Under the pieces are notes generated by a model. The model was not told the origin of the DNA. It worked only from the letters and a program-made list of their open reading frames with translations, and did not search any database. A program made the position numbers and the translations under genes. Shown here piece after piece: positions 1 through 9,098 of a DNA stretch of 46,036 bases (its first letter is position 1; each line of letters starts with the position of its first letter). This DNA comes from Sinomonas mesophila (GTDB taxonomy: Bacteria; Actinomycetota; Actinomycetes; Actinomycetales; Micrococcaceae), in assembly GCF_001999765.1 (NCBI RefSeq), contig NZ_MTIC01000032.1, positions 1-46,036 on the forward strand, written 5' to 3'.

Positions 1-88
1 CCGGCACCAACAACCGCAGGCATCAACACACCCAAGCCGTCACAGACAGCTTGATTTACACCGCCCCATGCGTACCCGAGACGATCTC
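1..88. other. Left edge, no supported gene
   Basis: No gene can be supported here. One plus-strand frame ends in TGA at 52-54 and could be the 3' end of a gene starting outside the window, but the 17 residues are not recognisable. The motif GTACCCGAGAC at 72-82 also occurs in the extragenic repeats near 17.5 kb and, in a close variant, near 34.7 kb, so this stretch may be repeat-derived and may lie just downstream of the lipoprotein gene. Confidence 0.3.
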
Positions 89-523
89 TCAGCGGATGCC
101 GGTGTCGCAGTGGATGTCTGCACGGGTGGTGGAGCTGGGCCGCACGGTGACTGCTGTGTCGGGGCAGTGCGGCAGCACCGACGGGATGACGACTACTAGG
201 ACGTAGCTGCCCGGCGGGAGGCTGAGAGCGTAGCGCCCAGACGAATCGCTGCGGGTCGACGCCACGGTGTTGCCTGACGAATCGTGGGCGTCGATGGCTG
301 CCGAGACCGGGTGCGGGGGACACGGCTGGCCTGGCCTCTCGACCGGACAGGTCGGTCCAGCCGTGACATAGCCGTACGCCGTCCCGGTGGGCGGGGTGGT
401 GGTGGGCGGCGTTGTGGGCTGCGTGCCGCTGCCGCACGATGCCACGAGCAGGCCGACCGCGATCGTGGCTGCCGCCGCCGTTCCACGCAGCCTCAGACGT
501 CGAGGGTGACTGAGCATCGCCAT
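89..523 (-). CDS. Secreted lipoprotein with carboxypeptidase-regulatory-like fold
   Basis: Probable lipoprotein of 144 aa. A basic N-terminus (RRLRLRG) precedes a hydrophobic stretch and a lipobox VASC with the lipidated cysteine at residue 30. A Thr/Pro-rich linker follows (about 32-48). The rest, with GYV..GPTCPV, SGRYALSLPPGSYVL and a paired cysteine, resembles a small beta-sandwich of the carboxypeptidase regulatory-like type, often a surface adhesion or stability module. It is the last of two minus-strand genes and its start overlaps the end of the archease gene by 31 bases, so the two may be co-transcribed. A second ATG at 517 (residue 3) has a better-spaced AAGGA. No ligand can be inferred. 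Confidence 0.7.
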   Translation of the reverse strand: MAMLSHPRRLRLRGTAAAATIAVGLLVASCGSGTQPTTPPTTTPPTGTAYGYVTAGPTCPVERPGQPCPPHPVSAAIDAHDSSGNTVASTRSDSSGRYALSLPPGSYVLVVVIPSVLPHCPDTAVTVRPSSTTRADIHCDTGIR

Positions 524-909
524 CGGTCCTTGTCGCCCACGAGGGAGAGCTCGTGGAGTGAGACTGCCTTGGGGACCGCTCCGATCTGGGTCAGCCGGTT
601 CACCTCAGCCATCGCGAACACGACGTCGACGCCGCCTTCGACCGGCTCCATGTGGACGTCCACGGGCACGTACCCTTCGGTGTCGAGGAGGTAGATGACC
701 TCCTCGAGCACGGCCACGAGCAGGTCTGCGTCGCTGGCTGCGATCAGCCGGCCGCGTCGTGTGCGGTGGCGGGCGGCGGTGGAGGTGTCGAGGAAGCTCT
801 CGACGGTTCCGAACACCGCTTGTGCGATGCACTCCTCGCGCGTGGGAGCCCACGCCTCGATGCGCAGGTCAGCGGTGTGCGGCACGCTGCGATGCCCCGA
901 CGAGATCAT
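493..909 (-). CDS. Archease, RtcB activator
   Basis: Archease of 138 aa, the usual family length. Known archeases speed guanylylation and multiple turnover of the RNA ligase RtcB. Visible family features are the N-terminal HTADLRIEAWAPT block with its conserved acidic residue, the central LLVAVLEEVIYLLDTEG helix, and the C-terminal region AVSLHELSLV ending in a beta strand. The ATG at 909 was chosen because GGAGGG lies 8 bases upstream; an open frame extends much further 5' but is only the shadow of rtcB. The gene is divergent from rtcB, the partner it is known to act with, which strongly supports the assignment. Confidence 0.93.
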   Translation of the reverse strand: MISSGHRSVPHTADLRIEAWAPTREECIAQAVFGTVESFLDTSTAARHRTRRGRLIAASDADLLVAVLEEVIYLLDTEGYVPVDVHMEPVEGGVDVVFAMAEVNRLTQIGAVPKAVSLHELSLVGDKDRWRCSVTLDV

Positions 910-925
910 GAGGGGTTCCCTCCTT

Positions 926-947
926 CCCACGGCTAGCCCACGGCTAG
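926..947. repeat. Tandem 11-bp repeat in archease-rtcB intergenic region
   Basis: CCCACGGCTAG occurs twice head-to-tail (926-936, 937-947) in the 114-bp space between the two divergent genes. It could be a regulator site for one or both directions. No known binding motif is recognised. Confidence 0.5.
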
Positions 948-1023
948 CACAGCACGTGCGGGGCCTTATCTTCCAGAGGCCCGGCACGGGATGATGGGTG
1001 AGGGGCAACCGGAGTGTGACGTC

Positions 1024-2445
1024 ATGAGGATCGTCCAGGAGACGCCGTACCGCTTCCGCATCGAGCAGGAGGGCGCGATGCGGGTGCCGGGGATCGTGTT
1101 TGCCTCGAGGGTATTGCTGCCGCGCGAACAGGGGGACAAGGCGCTGGGGCAGGTCGCGAACGTGGCGACGCTCCCGGGAATCGTGGCTGCCTCGTACGCG
1201 ATGCCAGACGTGCACTGGGGGTACGGCTTTCCGATCGGCGGCGTGGCGGCCACTGATGTCGATGCCGACGGGGTGGTCTCGCCGGGAGGGGTGGGATTCG
1301 ACATCTCCTGCGGGGTGCGGCTGCTGGCGGCCGCCGACCTTGACCGGGCCGGGCTGGTGCCCCGGCTGCCTGAGGTGATGGACGATCTCGGCCGGGCCAT
1401 TCCGCGGGGTGCAGGCGGCAGGGGCGTGTGGCGGCTGCAGGACCGGGCGATGATGCGCCGGGTGCTCGAGGGTGGTGTTCGCTACGCACTGGAGCAGGGT
1501 CGCGGTGTGCCACGGGATGCGGAGCGCTGCGAGGACCGTGGCGTGCTCGAGGGCGCGGACTGGGCCGCGGTGAGCGAGCGGGCGATCGAGCGCGGCCTGG
1601 CGCAGATGGGCAGCCTGGGCTCGGGCAACCACTTCCTCGAGGTGCAGGCCGTCGACGAGGTCTTCGACCGCGACGCGGCGGAACGGATGGGGTTGCACAC
1701 GGGGTCGGTGTGCGTGATGATCCACTGCGGCTCCCGTGGCCTTGGCCACCAGATCTGCACTGACCACGTCCAAGTCATGGACAGGGCCATGAGCCGATAC
1801 GGGATCAGTGTGCCGGACCGGCAGCTGGCCTGCGCGCCGGTCGGCTCGCCGGAGGGCCAGGCCTATCTGGCGGCCATGGCGGCGGCCGCGAACTACGGGC
1901 GGGCGAACCGCCAAGTGCTGGGTGAGGCGGTCCGGCAGGTCTTCGCGAAGCGGCTGGGCGCCACGCTGGACCTGGTCTACGACGTCTCGCACAACCTCGC
2001 CAAGATCGAGATCCATCAGGTTGGGGGGAGCGCCCGGAGGCTGTGCGTGCACCGCAAGGGCGCGACACGGTCGCTGCCGCGCCGTCACCCGGACCTCCCG
2101 GGCGACCTGGCGGGCGTCGGCCAGCCGGTCCTGATCCCGGGGACGATGGGGACGGCGTCGTATGTCCTCGTGGGGGTCGAGGGAAACCCCGCCTTCTCGT
2201 CGACGGCGCACGGGGCTGGTCGGGTGGTGAGCCGGCACCAAGCGGCGCGGGGGACGAGCGGAAGGCTGCTGCGGGACCAACTCGAGGCCCAGGGCATCCT
2301 GGTCCGAGGCAGCTCAGGGCTGGGCCTCGCCGAGGAGAAGCCCCAGGCGTACAAGGACATCGACGCCGTCGTGGACGCGAGCGACCAGGCGGGCCTGGCA
2401 CGCAAGGTTGCCCGCCTCGTCCCGCTGGGCGTGGTCAAGGGGTAG
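1024..2445 (+). CDS. rtcB: RNA-splicing ligase RtcB
   Basis: RtcB joins 2',3'-cyclic phosphate or 3'-phosphate RNA ends to 5'-OH ends using GTP and Mn2+. All catalytic signatures are present: [12 protein letters not shown] with metal ligands D93 and C96, GSGNHFLEV (N202, H203), [10 protein letters not shown] (H234), HNLAKIE (H323), HRKGATR, IPGTMG, and HGAGR with H396 as the residue expected to be guanylylated. The enzyme should therefore be active. The ATG at 1024 is preferred over 991/994 because GGAG is correctly placed and the family N-terminus begins there; it gives 473 aa. Divergent archease supports an RNA repair role. The 3' end overlaps the convergent regulator gene by 11 bases. Confidence 0.96.
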   Translation: MRIVQETPYRFRIEQEGAMRVPGIVFASRVLLPREQGDKALGQVANVATLPGIVAASYAMPDVHWGYGFPIGGVAATDVDADGVVSPGGVGFDISCGVRLLAAADLDRAGLVPRLPEVMDDLGRAIPRGAGGRGVWRLQDRAMMRRVLEGGVRYALEQGRGVPRDAERCEDRGVLEGADWAAVSERAIERGLAQMGSLGSGNHFLEVQAVDEVFDRDAAERMGLHTGSVCVMIHCGSRGLGHQICTDHVQVMDRAMSRYGISVPDRQLACAPVGSPEGQAYLAAMAAAANYGRANRQVLGEAVRQVFAKRLGATLDLVYDVSHNLAKIEIHQVGGSARRLCVHRKGATRSLPRRHPDLPGDLAGVGQPVLIPGTMGTASYVLVGVEGNPAFSSTAHGAGRVVSRHQAARGTSGRLLRDQLEAQGILVRGSSGLGLAEEKPQAYKDIDAVVDASDQAGLARKVARLVPLGVVKG

Positions 2446-3475
2446 GCGGCGCCGAGGTCGACTCGCGCACGACGAGCTGGGTCGCGAGCTCGACCCGGTG
2501 CGAGTCGAGTTCCTCGCCCCGTGCCTGGCGCAGGACGGCGCGCAGCGCCGCGCGGCCCATCTCCTGCAGGGGCTGCGAGACCGAGGTCAGGGCCGGCACG
2601 GCGTCCTCGGCCTGGGCTGTGCCGTCGAACCCGACGAGGCTCAGCTCGTCGGGGACGCGGACGCCCTGGCGGCGGGCCTCGCGGAGGACGCCGACGGCGA
2701 TGCTGTCGCTCGCGGCGAAGATGGCCGTCGGCCGCTCCTTGCGCTTGAGCAGCTCCCTGAGCCCCTCGACGCCGTGCTCGGTGCGGAACTGCCCGTGGAC
2801 GATCCAGTCCTGCTCGACCGGCACGCCCCTGGACATGAGCGCGGAGAGATAGCCGTGCAGGCGGGCCTGGTTGCACTCCGCGTCCTCCGGCCCGCCGAGG
2901 TAGGCGATCCGGCGGTGGCCGAGGTCGAGCAGGTGCTCGGCGGCCGCCTTGCCGCCGGCCCAGTTCGTCGCACCGACGCTCACGAGGTCCGGTGGCGGCG
3001 GGTTGAGGGGGTCGATGACGACGACGGGGATCTTCCGGCGTCGGAAGGCCGAAAGCTGCGGCTCGCTGAACGCGGAGGTGACGACGATGAGCCCCGCGCG
3101 GCCCTCGTCGAGGAGACGCTGCGCGCGCCGCTCGGGACTTCCCGCCCCGGGCTGACCGCCGCCGGTCACGCTGAGCACGATCTCGACGCCCTGGACGGCG
3201 GCGGACTCGAGGATGCCCGTGAGGACGTCGGTGTTGTAGGCCGAGGTGAAGGCGTCGAAGACGACCTCCACCATGTCCGGGCCGGGGGAGGCGGAGCGGC
3301 GCTGGACGGGGGAGGAGTATCCGGTCTGCTCGAGCACTGCGAGGACCTTGGCCCGGGTCTCGGGGGCAACGTCGTGGCGGCCGTTGACGACCTTCGAGAC
3401 GGTGGGCGCGGAGACGCCCGTGATGCGCGCGATGTCCGCGAGCGTGGGTTTCGCCCGGGCTTCCGTAGCGGCCAT
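2435..3475 (-). CDS. LacI-family regulator of the adjacent sugar operon
   Basis: A 346-aa LacI/GalR repressor. The helix-turn-helix is at residues 10-33 ([20 protein letters not shown]), followed by the hinge ([13 protein letters not shown]) and a periplasmic-binding-protein-like sugar domain with the typical [32 protein letters not shown] and SLVGFDG segments. It is divergent from a CUT1 transporter and very likely controls it. ATG 3475 was chosen over an upstream in-frame TTG at 3511 because an operator copy (3490-3501) would otherwise lie inside the coding sequence, and GGAGGG precedes 3475, although only 2-3 bases away. The inducer is unknown. Confidence 0.92.
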   Translation of the reverse strand: MAATEARAKPTLADIARITGVSAPTVSKVVNGRHDVAPETRAKVLAVLEQTGYSSPVQRRSASPGPDMVEVVFDAFTSAYNTDVLTGILESAAVQGVEIVLSVTGGGQPGAGSPERRAQRLLDEGRAGLIVVTSAFSEPQLSAFRRRKIPVVVIDPLNPPPPDLVSVGATNWAGGKAAAEHLLDLGHRRIAYLGGPEDAECNQARLHGYLSALMSRGVPVEQDWIVHGQFRTEHGVEGLRELLKRKERPTAIFAASDSIAVGVLREARRQGVRVPDELSLVGFDGTAQAEDAVPALTSVSQPLQEMGRAALRAVLRQARGEELDSHRVELATQLVVRESTSAPPTP

Positions 3476-3489
3476 GGCCCTCCATCTTT

Positions 3490-3501
3490 CGAAATCTTTC
3501 G
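3490..3501. promoter_or_regulatory. LacI operator copy 1
   Basis: CGAAATCTTTCG, the inverse of the copy at 3634-3645. The 12-mer is a near-perfect palindrome (CGAAA-N2-TTTCG). It sits just upstream of the regulator start codon, suggesting autoregulation. Confidence 0.72.
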
Positions 3502-3580
3502 GTTCCCTCAAGTGTCCGGACTCGGGGGCCCGCGGTCAATCGGCTTTGGTTCATGGCCTGAACTTTTCGTCGCAAACCCG

Positions 3581-3610
3581 TTGACCGTGATCTGAGTCAC
3601 CGGCTACCGT
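3581..3610 (+). promoter_or_regulatory. Promoter of the CUT1 sugar operon
   Basis: TTGACC (3581-3586), an 18-base spacer, and TACCGT (3605-3610) form a housekeeping-type promoter. Transcription would start near 3617, leaving a leader of about 73 bases that carries operator copy 2. Confidence 0.55.
3587..3600. promoter_or_regulatory. Candidate Crp/GlxR-type site
   Basis: GTGATCTGAGTCAC is a palindrome of the GTGA-N6-TCAC type bound by Crp/GlxR regulators of actinobacteria. It lies between the -35 and -10 boxes, where binding would more likely repress than activate. The assignment rests on the motif alone; the first 11 bases also occur at 33131-33141. Confidence 0.4.
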
Positions 3611-3633
3611 TGCACTACACGCCGAAAGCTATT

Positions 3634-3645
3634 CGAAAGATTTCG
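3634..3645. promoter_or_regulatory. LacI operator copy 2
   Basis: CGAAAGATTTCG, about 17 bases after the predicted transcription start of the sugar operon and 45 bases before the start codon. An imperfect extra half-site (CCGAAAGCT) lies just upstream at 3622-3630. Two copies about 144 bp apart centre to centre could allow looping repression. Confidence 0.72.
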
Positions 3646-3689
3646 GAGCCTTGCGGTCACTGATGACCCCCGAGGATGAACGGAAGACC

Positions 3690-5006
3690 ATGAACATTCG
3701 GAAACTGCGCGCGGCCGCCACGGCCGCCGCCGCTGGTGCCCTGGCCCTCACCCTCGCCGCCTGCGGCAGCGCCGGTCCGGGCGGAGCCGTGAGCGCCGAT
3801 TCGGCCACCATGTGGGGGCTGACGGGCGGCAACCAGCCCGCCCTGCAGAAGTCTGTGGACTCCTGGAACAAGGCGCACAGCGACCAGGGCATCAAGCTCG
3901 AGTTCTTCGCCAACGACGCCTACAAGACCAAGGTCCGCACCGCCGTCGGCGCCGGCCAGGGCCCCACCTTCATCTACGGCTGGGGCGGCGGCGTGCTCAA
4001 ATCCTATGTCGACGCCGGCCAGGTCGAGGATCTCAGCACGTTCCTCAAGGACAACCCGGAGGTCAAGGACCGCTACCTGCCCTCGGTGCTCAAGAACGGC
4101 GAGATCGACGGCACAACCTACGCGCTGCCGAACAACAACGCCCAGCCGATCGTCCTCTACTACAACAAGGAGGTCTTCGAGAAGGTCGGCGCCCAGCCGC
4201 CGACGACCTGGGACGAGCTCATGGCCCTCGTGCCGACGTTCAAGGCCGCCGGCATCGCGCCGTTCTCCCTCGGCGGCCAGTCGAAGTGGCCCAACCTCAT
4301 GTGGCTCGAGTACCTCGTCGAGCGGATCGGCGGGCCGCAGGTCTTCGCGGACATCGCGGCGAACAAGCCGGGAGCGTGGTCTCACCCCGCCGTCGCCGAG
4401 TCCCTGACGAAGATCCAGGAGCTCGTGGACGCGGGAGGCTTCGTCAACGGCTTCTCCTCCATCGCCGCGGACAGCAGCGCCGACCAGGCCCTCCTCTACA
4501 CGGGCAAGGCCGCCATGATCCTGCAGGGCGGCTGGATCTACCAGGGCATGAAGAAGGACGCCGCGCATTTCGTCGACAGCGGCAAGCTCGGCTTCACGAC
4601 CTTCCCGACCGTCGAGGGCGGCGTGGGGGACCCGAAGAACATCGTGGGCAACCCCTCCAACTTCTGGTCGGTCTCCTCCAAGGCCACGGATGCCCAGAAG
4701 AAGGCCGCCCTGGACTACATCAAGGACGGCATGTTCACGGAGGAGAACACCCAGGACCTCATCGCCTCGGGCGCCGTTCCGGTGGTCAAGGGCATCGAGG
4801 CCAAGCTCGAGGCCTCCCCGGACAAGGACTTCCTGACCTTCGTCTACGGCATGGCCAAGGACGCCCCGAGCTTCACTCTCTCGTGGGACCAGGCGCTGAG
4901 CCCGGCCCAGGGCGACACGATGCTCTCGAATCTGGACCAGATCTTCCTCAAGAAGATCACCCCCGAGCAGTTCGTCTCGGCGATGAACGCGACGATCGGC
5001 AAGTAG
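3690..5006 (+). CDS. CUT1 sugar-binding lipoprotein
   Basis: Extracellular solute-binding protein of an ABC sugar importer, family 1, 438 aa. The signal peptide ends in lipobox LAAC with lipidated C25. The mature part has the typical two-lobe pattern: an early SWNKAH...I.LEF.AND segment, YGLPNNN-like (YALPNNNAQPIVLYYNKEVFEK), TWDEL, and a C-terminal TMLSNLDQIFLKKITPEQFV. The aromatic-rich stretches MWGLTGGNQ and FIYGWGG are in the expected ligand region. ATG 3690 has GGAAG five bases upstream; an upstream TTG at 3651 would add residues before the signal peptide. First gene of the operon; the substrate cannot be read from the sequence. Confidence 0.95.
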   Translation: MNIRKLRAAATAAAAGALALTLAACGSAGPGGAVSADSATMWGLTGGNQPALQKSVDSWNKAHSDQGIKLEFFANDAYKTKVRTAVGAGQGPTFIYGWGGGVLKSYVDAGQVEDLSTFLKDNPEVKDRYLPSVLKNGEIDGTTYALPNNNAQPIVLYYNKEVFEKVGAQPPTTWDELMALVPTFKAAGIAPFSLGGQSKWPNLMWLEYLVERIGGPQVFADIAANKPGAWSHPAVAESLTKIQELVDAGGFVNGFSSIAADSSADQALLYTGKAAMILQGGWIYQGMKKDAAHFVDSGKLGFTTFPTVEGGVGDPKNIVGNPSNFWSVSSKATDAQKKAALDYIKDGMFTEENTQDLIASGAVPVVKGIEAKLEASPDKDFLTFVYGMAKDAPSFTLSWDQALSPAQGDTMLSNLDQIFLKKITPEQFVSAMNATIGK

Positions 5007-5015
5007 GCGCCTGCC

Positions 5016-5918
5016 ATGGCTCTTACCTCAACCGCCTCCCGGCGGGCCCGTGCAGCAGGCCCGTCGGGGTGGCTGGCCGCCCCGGCCCTCGTGTTCTTCG
5101 TGGTCTTCGCGATCATCCCGCTCCTCGGCGTCCTCGCCCTGAGCTTCACCCGCTGGGACGGGCTGAGCGAGATCACTCTCGACGGCGTGGCCTCCTGGGC
5201 GCGCGTCCTCACCGACGAGCTCACGCTCAACGCGCTCGTCGTGACCGCGAAGATCATGATCTTCTCCTTCATCGTCCAGGCGCCCATCAGCCTCCTGCTC
5301 GGCGTCTTCACCGCAGGCGGCCAGAAGTACCGCGCCGCCCTGGCCGTCCTGTACTTCGTGCCCCTCCTGCTCTCCTCGGCCGCCGTCGCGATCGCCTACA
5401 AGGCCCTCCTCGACCCGAACTTCGGCGTCGGCCCCGGCTTCGGCGTCCCCGCGCTCGCACAGGACTGGCTCGGCAACTCGGACCTCGTGCTGTTCGTCGT
5501 CGTCTTCGTCATCGCATGGCAGTTCGTGCCGTTCCACACGCTCATCTACCAGGGCGGCGTCCGGCAGATCCCGGCCTCGTTCTATGAGGCGGCGCAGATC
5601 GACGGCGCGGGCAGGGTCAAGCAGTTCCTGCACATCACGCTGCCTCAGCTCAAGTACACGATCATCACGTCCTCGACGCTCATGGTCGTCGGCTCCCTGG
5701 CGTACTTCGACCTCGTCTTCGTCCTCACCGCCGGCGGTCCGGGCTACTCGACCCGCCTCCTGCCGCTGCACATGTACCTCACGGGCTTCAAGGCCAACGA
5801 CATGGGCGCGGCGAGCGCCCTCGGCGTGATCCTCGTCGTCATCGGCCTCGTCCTGGCACTGCTCCTGCAGCGCCTCGGCGGCAGGAATGCCAGCGCGAGC
5901 CAACTGGAAGGTGCCTGA
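5016..5918 (+). CDS. CUT1 ABC permease, MalF-like
   Basis: Inner-membrane permease of 300 aa with six predicted membrane helices, the first at about residues 18-42. The EAA loop that docks on the ATPase is clear: YEAAQIDGAGRVKQFLHITLP. FFVVFAIIPL and QFVPFHTLIYQGGVRQIP are typical MalF/UgpA segments. The gene starts 9 bases after the binding-protein stop and its stop overlaps the start of the next permease by one base (TGATG), so the two subunits are translated together. Confidence 0.94.
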   Translation: MALTSTASRRARAAGPSGWLAAPALVFFVVFAIIPLLGVLALSFTRWDGLSEITLDGVASWARVLTDELTLNALVVTAKIMIFSFIVQAPISLLLGVFTAGGQKYRAALAVLYFVPLLLSSAAVAIAYKALLDPNFGVGPGFGVPALAQDWLGNSDLVLFVVVFVIAWQFVPFHTLIYQGGVRQIPASFYEAAQIDGAGRVKQFLHITLPQLKYTIITSSTLMVVGSLAYFDLVFVLTAGGPGYSTRLLPLHMYLTGFKANDMGAASALGVILVVIGLVLALLLQRLGGRNASASQLEGA

Positions 5919-6820
5919 TGGTGTCCACGACGCAAGCCCCTGCAACCCCGGTGGCGCCCCCTCGCCGTCGTGCGCCCGCGGTTCCCCAGGCCAAGGGCCC
6001 GGGCCGGGCCCGCCCCAACCTCCTCGGCGGGCTCGGCGGCTGGATCTGGCTCGCGATCATCGTCCTGCCGATCTACTACGTCGTCATCACGAGCCTCAAG
6101 GACCAGGCCGGGTTCTTCACGACGAACCCGATGGCCCCGCCCGCCGAGCCGACGCTCGCGAACTACCAGCTCGTGCTCGAGAACAACTTCGCCCTGTACT
6201 TCGCGAACAGCCTCATCGTCACGGTGGGCAGCGTGGTCCCGACCCTCCTGGTGTCGTTCATGGCCGCCTACGCGATCGTGCGCGGCAGGGGGCGGTTCCT
6301 GTCCTTCACGAACAAGCTGTTCCTGCTGGGCCTGGCCATCCCGCTGCACGCGACGATCATCCCGATCTACTGGATGATCACCCGGGCGCACCTGTACGAC
6401 ACGCTGCTCGCGCTCATCCTGCCCTCGATCGCCTTCGCCATCCCGATCTCGGTGCTGATCCTCAGCAACTTCCTCCGGGACGTGCCGAACGAGCTGTTCG
6501 AGTCGATGCGGCTCGACGGATGCAGCGACTGGACGATGATGTGGCGGCTCGCGCTCCCGCTCGTGCGGCCGGCGGTCGTGACGGTGGGCATCTACAACGC
6601 CCTGCACGTGTGGAACGGCTTCCTGTTCCCGCTCATCCTCACGCAGAGCCCGTCCACCAGGGTGCTCCCGCTGTCCCTGTGGACCTTCCAGGGCGAGTTC
6701 ACCGCCAACATCCCGGCGGTGCTGGCCTCCGTCGTGCTGGCGACCCTGCCGCTCCTGGTGATCTACGTCGTCGCCCGCCGCCAGCTGCTCAGCGGCCTCA
6801 CCGCGGGCTTCAGCAAGTGA
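5918..6820 (+). CDS. CUT1 ABC permease, MalG-like
   Basis: Second permease subunit, 300 aa. A basic, proline-rich cytoplasmic N-terminus of about 40 residues precedes six membrane helices. The EAA loop is LFESMRLDGCSDWTMMWRLALP, and WNGFLFPLIL is the usual MalG/UgpE segment. Its start codon overlaps the preceding stop by one base. No ATP-binding subunit is encoded next to it, as is common for actinobacterial CUT1 systems that share an MsiK/UgpC-type ATPase. Confidence 0.94.
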   Translation: MVSTTQAPATPVAPPRRRAPAVPQAKGPGRARPNLLGGLGGWIWLAIIVLPIYYVVITSLKDQAGFFTTNPMAPPAEPTLANYQLVLENNFALYFANSLIVTVGSVVPTLLVSFMAAYAIVRGRGRFLSFTNKLFLLGLAIPLHATIIPIYWMITRAHLYDTLLALILPSIAFAIPISVLILSNFLRDVPNELFESMRLDGCSDWTMMWRLALPLVRPAVVTVGIYNALHVWNGFLFPLILTQSPSTRVLPLSLWTFQGEFTANIPAVLASVVLATLPLLVIYVVARRQLLSGLTAGFSK

Positions 6821-6834
6821 AAGGACATCCATCC

Positions 6835-8031
6835 ATGACCGAGCCGAAGCCGCTGCGCGTCGGCATGGTGGGCTACGCCTTCATGGGCGCCGCCCACTCG
6901 CACGCCTGGCGCACCGCCCCGCGCTTCTTCGACCTTCCGCTCGCGCCGCAGCTCACCGCCGTCGCGGGCCGGGACCCCGAGCGGGTCGCGGCGGCCGCCG
7001 CGAAGCTCGGCTGGGACTCCGCCGAAACTGACTGGAGGCGGCTGATCGACCGCGACGACATCGACCTCATCGACATCTGCACCCCCGGCGACACGCACGC
7101 CGAGATCGCGATCGCCGCCCTCGAGGCGGGCAAGCACGTGCTGTGCGAGAAGCCGCTCGCGAACTCGGTCGAGGAGGCCGAGCGGATGACGGCGGCGGCG
7201 GACGCCGCGGCGGCGCGCGGCGTGTTCTCGATGTGCGGGTTCTCCTACCGGCGGACCCCGGCGCTCGCGCTGGCGAAGCGGCTCGTGGCCGAGGGCGCGC
7301 TCGGGGAGATCCGCCACGTGCGGGCCCAGTACCTCCAAGACTGGCTCTCCGACGCCGACGCCCCCCTAACGTGGCGGCTCGACAAGTCGAAGTCCGGCTC
7401 CGGCTCGCTCGGGGACATCGGCGCGCACTCGATCGACGCCGCGCAGTGGGTCACGGGGCAGGCCATCACAGGCGTCTCGGCCCTCCTCGAGACCTTCGTC
7501 AGGGAGCGCCCCGTGGGCGGGGACTTTGTCGGCTTGGGCGGGCGCGGCGGCGCTGATGCGCCGCGCGGCCCGGTGACGGTCGACGACGCCGCGGTCTTCT
7601 CCGTGCGCTTCGACGGCGGCACTGGTTCTTCGACCGCCGTCGGCGTGTTCGAGGCGACCCGCTTCGCCCTCGGCCGGAAGAACGCGATGCGGCTCGAGCT
7701 CAACGGCTCGAAGGGCTCGCTCGCGTTCGATGTCGAGGACATGAACTCGCTGTGGTTCTACGACGCCGCGGACGAGCCGAACGCAGGCTTCCGCAAGATC
7801 CAGGTGACCGAGGCCGAGCACCCGTACACCGGCAACTGGTGGCCGGTGGGCCACGGACTCGGCTACGAGCACGCCTTCACCCACCAGGTCGTGGACCTCG
7901 TCGGCGCGATCGCCCGCGGGGAGCAGCCCGCGCCGTCGTTCGCCGACGCGCTGCGGGTGCAGAGGGTGCTCGCGGCCGTCGAGGCGAGCGCCGCCGACGA
8001 TTCGCGATGGACGAAAGTCGGGGGAGCCTGA
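6835..8031 (+). CDS. Gfo/Idh/MocA-family sugar dehydrogenase
   Basis: NAD(P)-dependent oxidoreductase of 398 aa. The Rossmann part has [14 protein letters not shown] (residues 9-22), the D-rich IDLIDICTP segment and the CEKPLA catalytic motif with K106. The C-terminal domain holds [19 protein letters not shown] and [14 protein letters not shown], where the conserved D and H lie. The layout matches the subfamily of levoglucosan and glycoside 3-dehydrogenases, which oxidise the C3 hydroxyl of a glucosyl ring; substrate identity is inferred only. AAAGGA precedes the ATG. It follows the permease by 14 bases and is followed by an isomerase-type TIM barrel 2 bases on. Confidence 0.92.
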   Translation: MTEPKPLRVGMVGYAFMGAAHSHAWRTAPRFFDLPLAPQLTAVAGRDPERVAAAAAKLGWDSAETDWRRLIDRDDIDLIDICTPGDTHAEIAIAALEAGKHVLCEKPLANSVEEAERMTAAADAAAARGVFSMCGFSYRRTPALALAKRLVAEGALGEIRHVRAQYLQDWLSDADAPLTWRLDKSKSGSGSLGDIGAHSIDAAQWVTGQAITGVSALLETFVRERPVGGDFVGLGGRGGADAPRGPVTVDDAAVFSVRFDGGTGSSTAVGVFEATRFALGRKNAMRLELNGSKGSLAFDVEDMNSLWFYDAADEPNAGFRKIQVTEAEHPYTGNWWPVGHGLGYEHAFTHQVVDLVGAIARGEQPAPSFADALRVQRVLAAVEASAADDSRWTKVGGA

Positions 8032-8033
8032 CC

Positions 8034-9041
8034 ATGACACGGCGACCTATTACCCTCTTTACCGGCCAGTGGGCCGACCTGCCGTTCGAGGAGGTGGCCC
8101 GGCTCGCCGGCGAGTGGGGCTTCGACGGCCTCGAGATCGCCTGCTGGGGCGACCACCTCGACCCGGTCCGGGCCGCGGAGGACGACGCCTACCTGCAGAC
8201 CCGGCTCGACATCCTCGACAAGCACCGGCTGAAGGTCTACGCGATCGCGAACCACCTCACGGGCCAGGCCGTGTGCGACGACCCGATCGACGAGCGGCAC
8301 CGGGGCATCGTCTCGGCGGACGTGTGGGGCGACGGCGACCCCGAGGGGGTCCGCACCCGCGCCGCCGAGGTCATGAAGGCGACCGCCCGCGCCGCGGCCC
8401 GCCTCGGCGTGGACACCGTCACCGGATTCACCGGCTCCTCGATCTGGAAGGCCGTCGCGATGTTCCCGCCGGTCCCCGAGGGCATGATCGACGCCGGCTA
8501 CCGGGAGTTCGCCGAGCGGTGGAACCCGATCCTGGACGTCTTCGACGACGTCGGGGTCCGGTTCGCCCTCGAGGTGCACCCCTCCGAGATCGCCTACGAC
8601 TACTGGACCGCGAAGCGCACGCTCGAGGCGATCGGGCACCGCGAGGCGTTCGGGCTCAACTTCGACCCCTCGCACTTCATCTGGCAGGACCTGGACCCGG
8701 TGATGTTCCTGCAGGACTTCGCGGACAGGATCTTCCACGTCCACGTCAAGGAGTCCGTGCGCCAGCTCAACGGGCGCAACGGGCGGCTCGGCTCGCACCT
8801 GGCCTGGGCCGACCCGCGCCGCGGCTGGGACTTCGTCACCGCCGGGCACGGCCACGTTGAATGGGAGCCGATCTTCCGCACCCTGAACGCGATCGGCTAC
8901 GAGGGGCCCACGAGCATCGAGTGGGAGGACGCCGGCATGGACCGCCTCGTCGGTGCGCCCCAGGCACTCGCCCTCGTGAAGGACCTCGCCGCCATCGCCC
9001 CGCCCGCCGCGGCGTTCGACGCCGCGTTCAGCAACCGGTGA
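8034..9041 (+). CDS. Sugar isomerase/epimerase-type TIM-barrel protein
   Basis: Xylose-isomerase-like TIM barrel (AP-endonuclease 2 superfamily), 335 aa. Metal-site strands are visible: [21 protein letters not shown] (Glu), NFDPSHFIW (Asp/His), FHVHVKES (His) and TSIEWEDAG (Glu). Relatives act as ketose epimerases, or as beta-eliminases/hydratases on 3-keto sugars when paired with a Gfo/Idh/MocA dehydrogenase, which is the context here. GGGGGAG precedes ATG 8034, two bases after the previous stop. Confidence 0.9.
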   Translation: MTRRPITLFTGQWADLPFEEVARLAGEWGFDGLEIACWGDHLDPVRAAEDDAYLQTRLDILDKHRLKVYAIANHLTGQAVCDDPIDERHRGIVSADVWGDGDPEGVRTRAAEVMKATARAAARLGVDTVTGFTGSSIWKAVAMFPPVPEGMIDAGYREFAERWNPILDVFDDVGVRFALEVHPSEIAYDYWTAKRTLEAIGHREAFGLNFDPSHFIWQDLDPVMFLQDFADRIFHVHVKESVRQLNGRNGRLGSHLAWADPRRGWDFVTAGHGHVEWEPIFRTLNAIGYEGPTSIEWEDAGMDRLVGAPQALALVKDLAAIAPPAAAFDAAFSNR

Positions 9042-9098
9042 GTGACGCGCGCGAGCCGCGCGACCGCCGTCGTACTTGAGAACCAGCAAAGGACACCA

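Noticed and set aside
493-2280. 595-codon minus-strand frame containing archease
   Set aside because: Only the last 138 codons are archease; the rest is the complement of rtcB, and a good ribosome site marks ATG 909.
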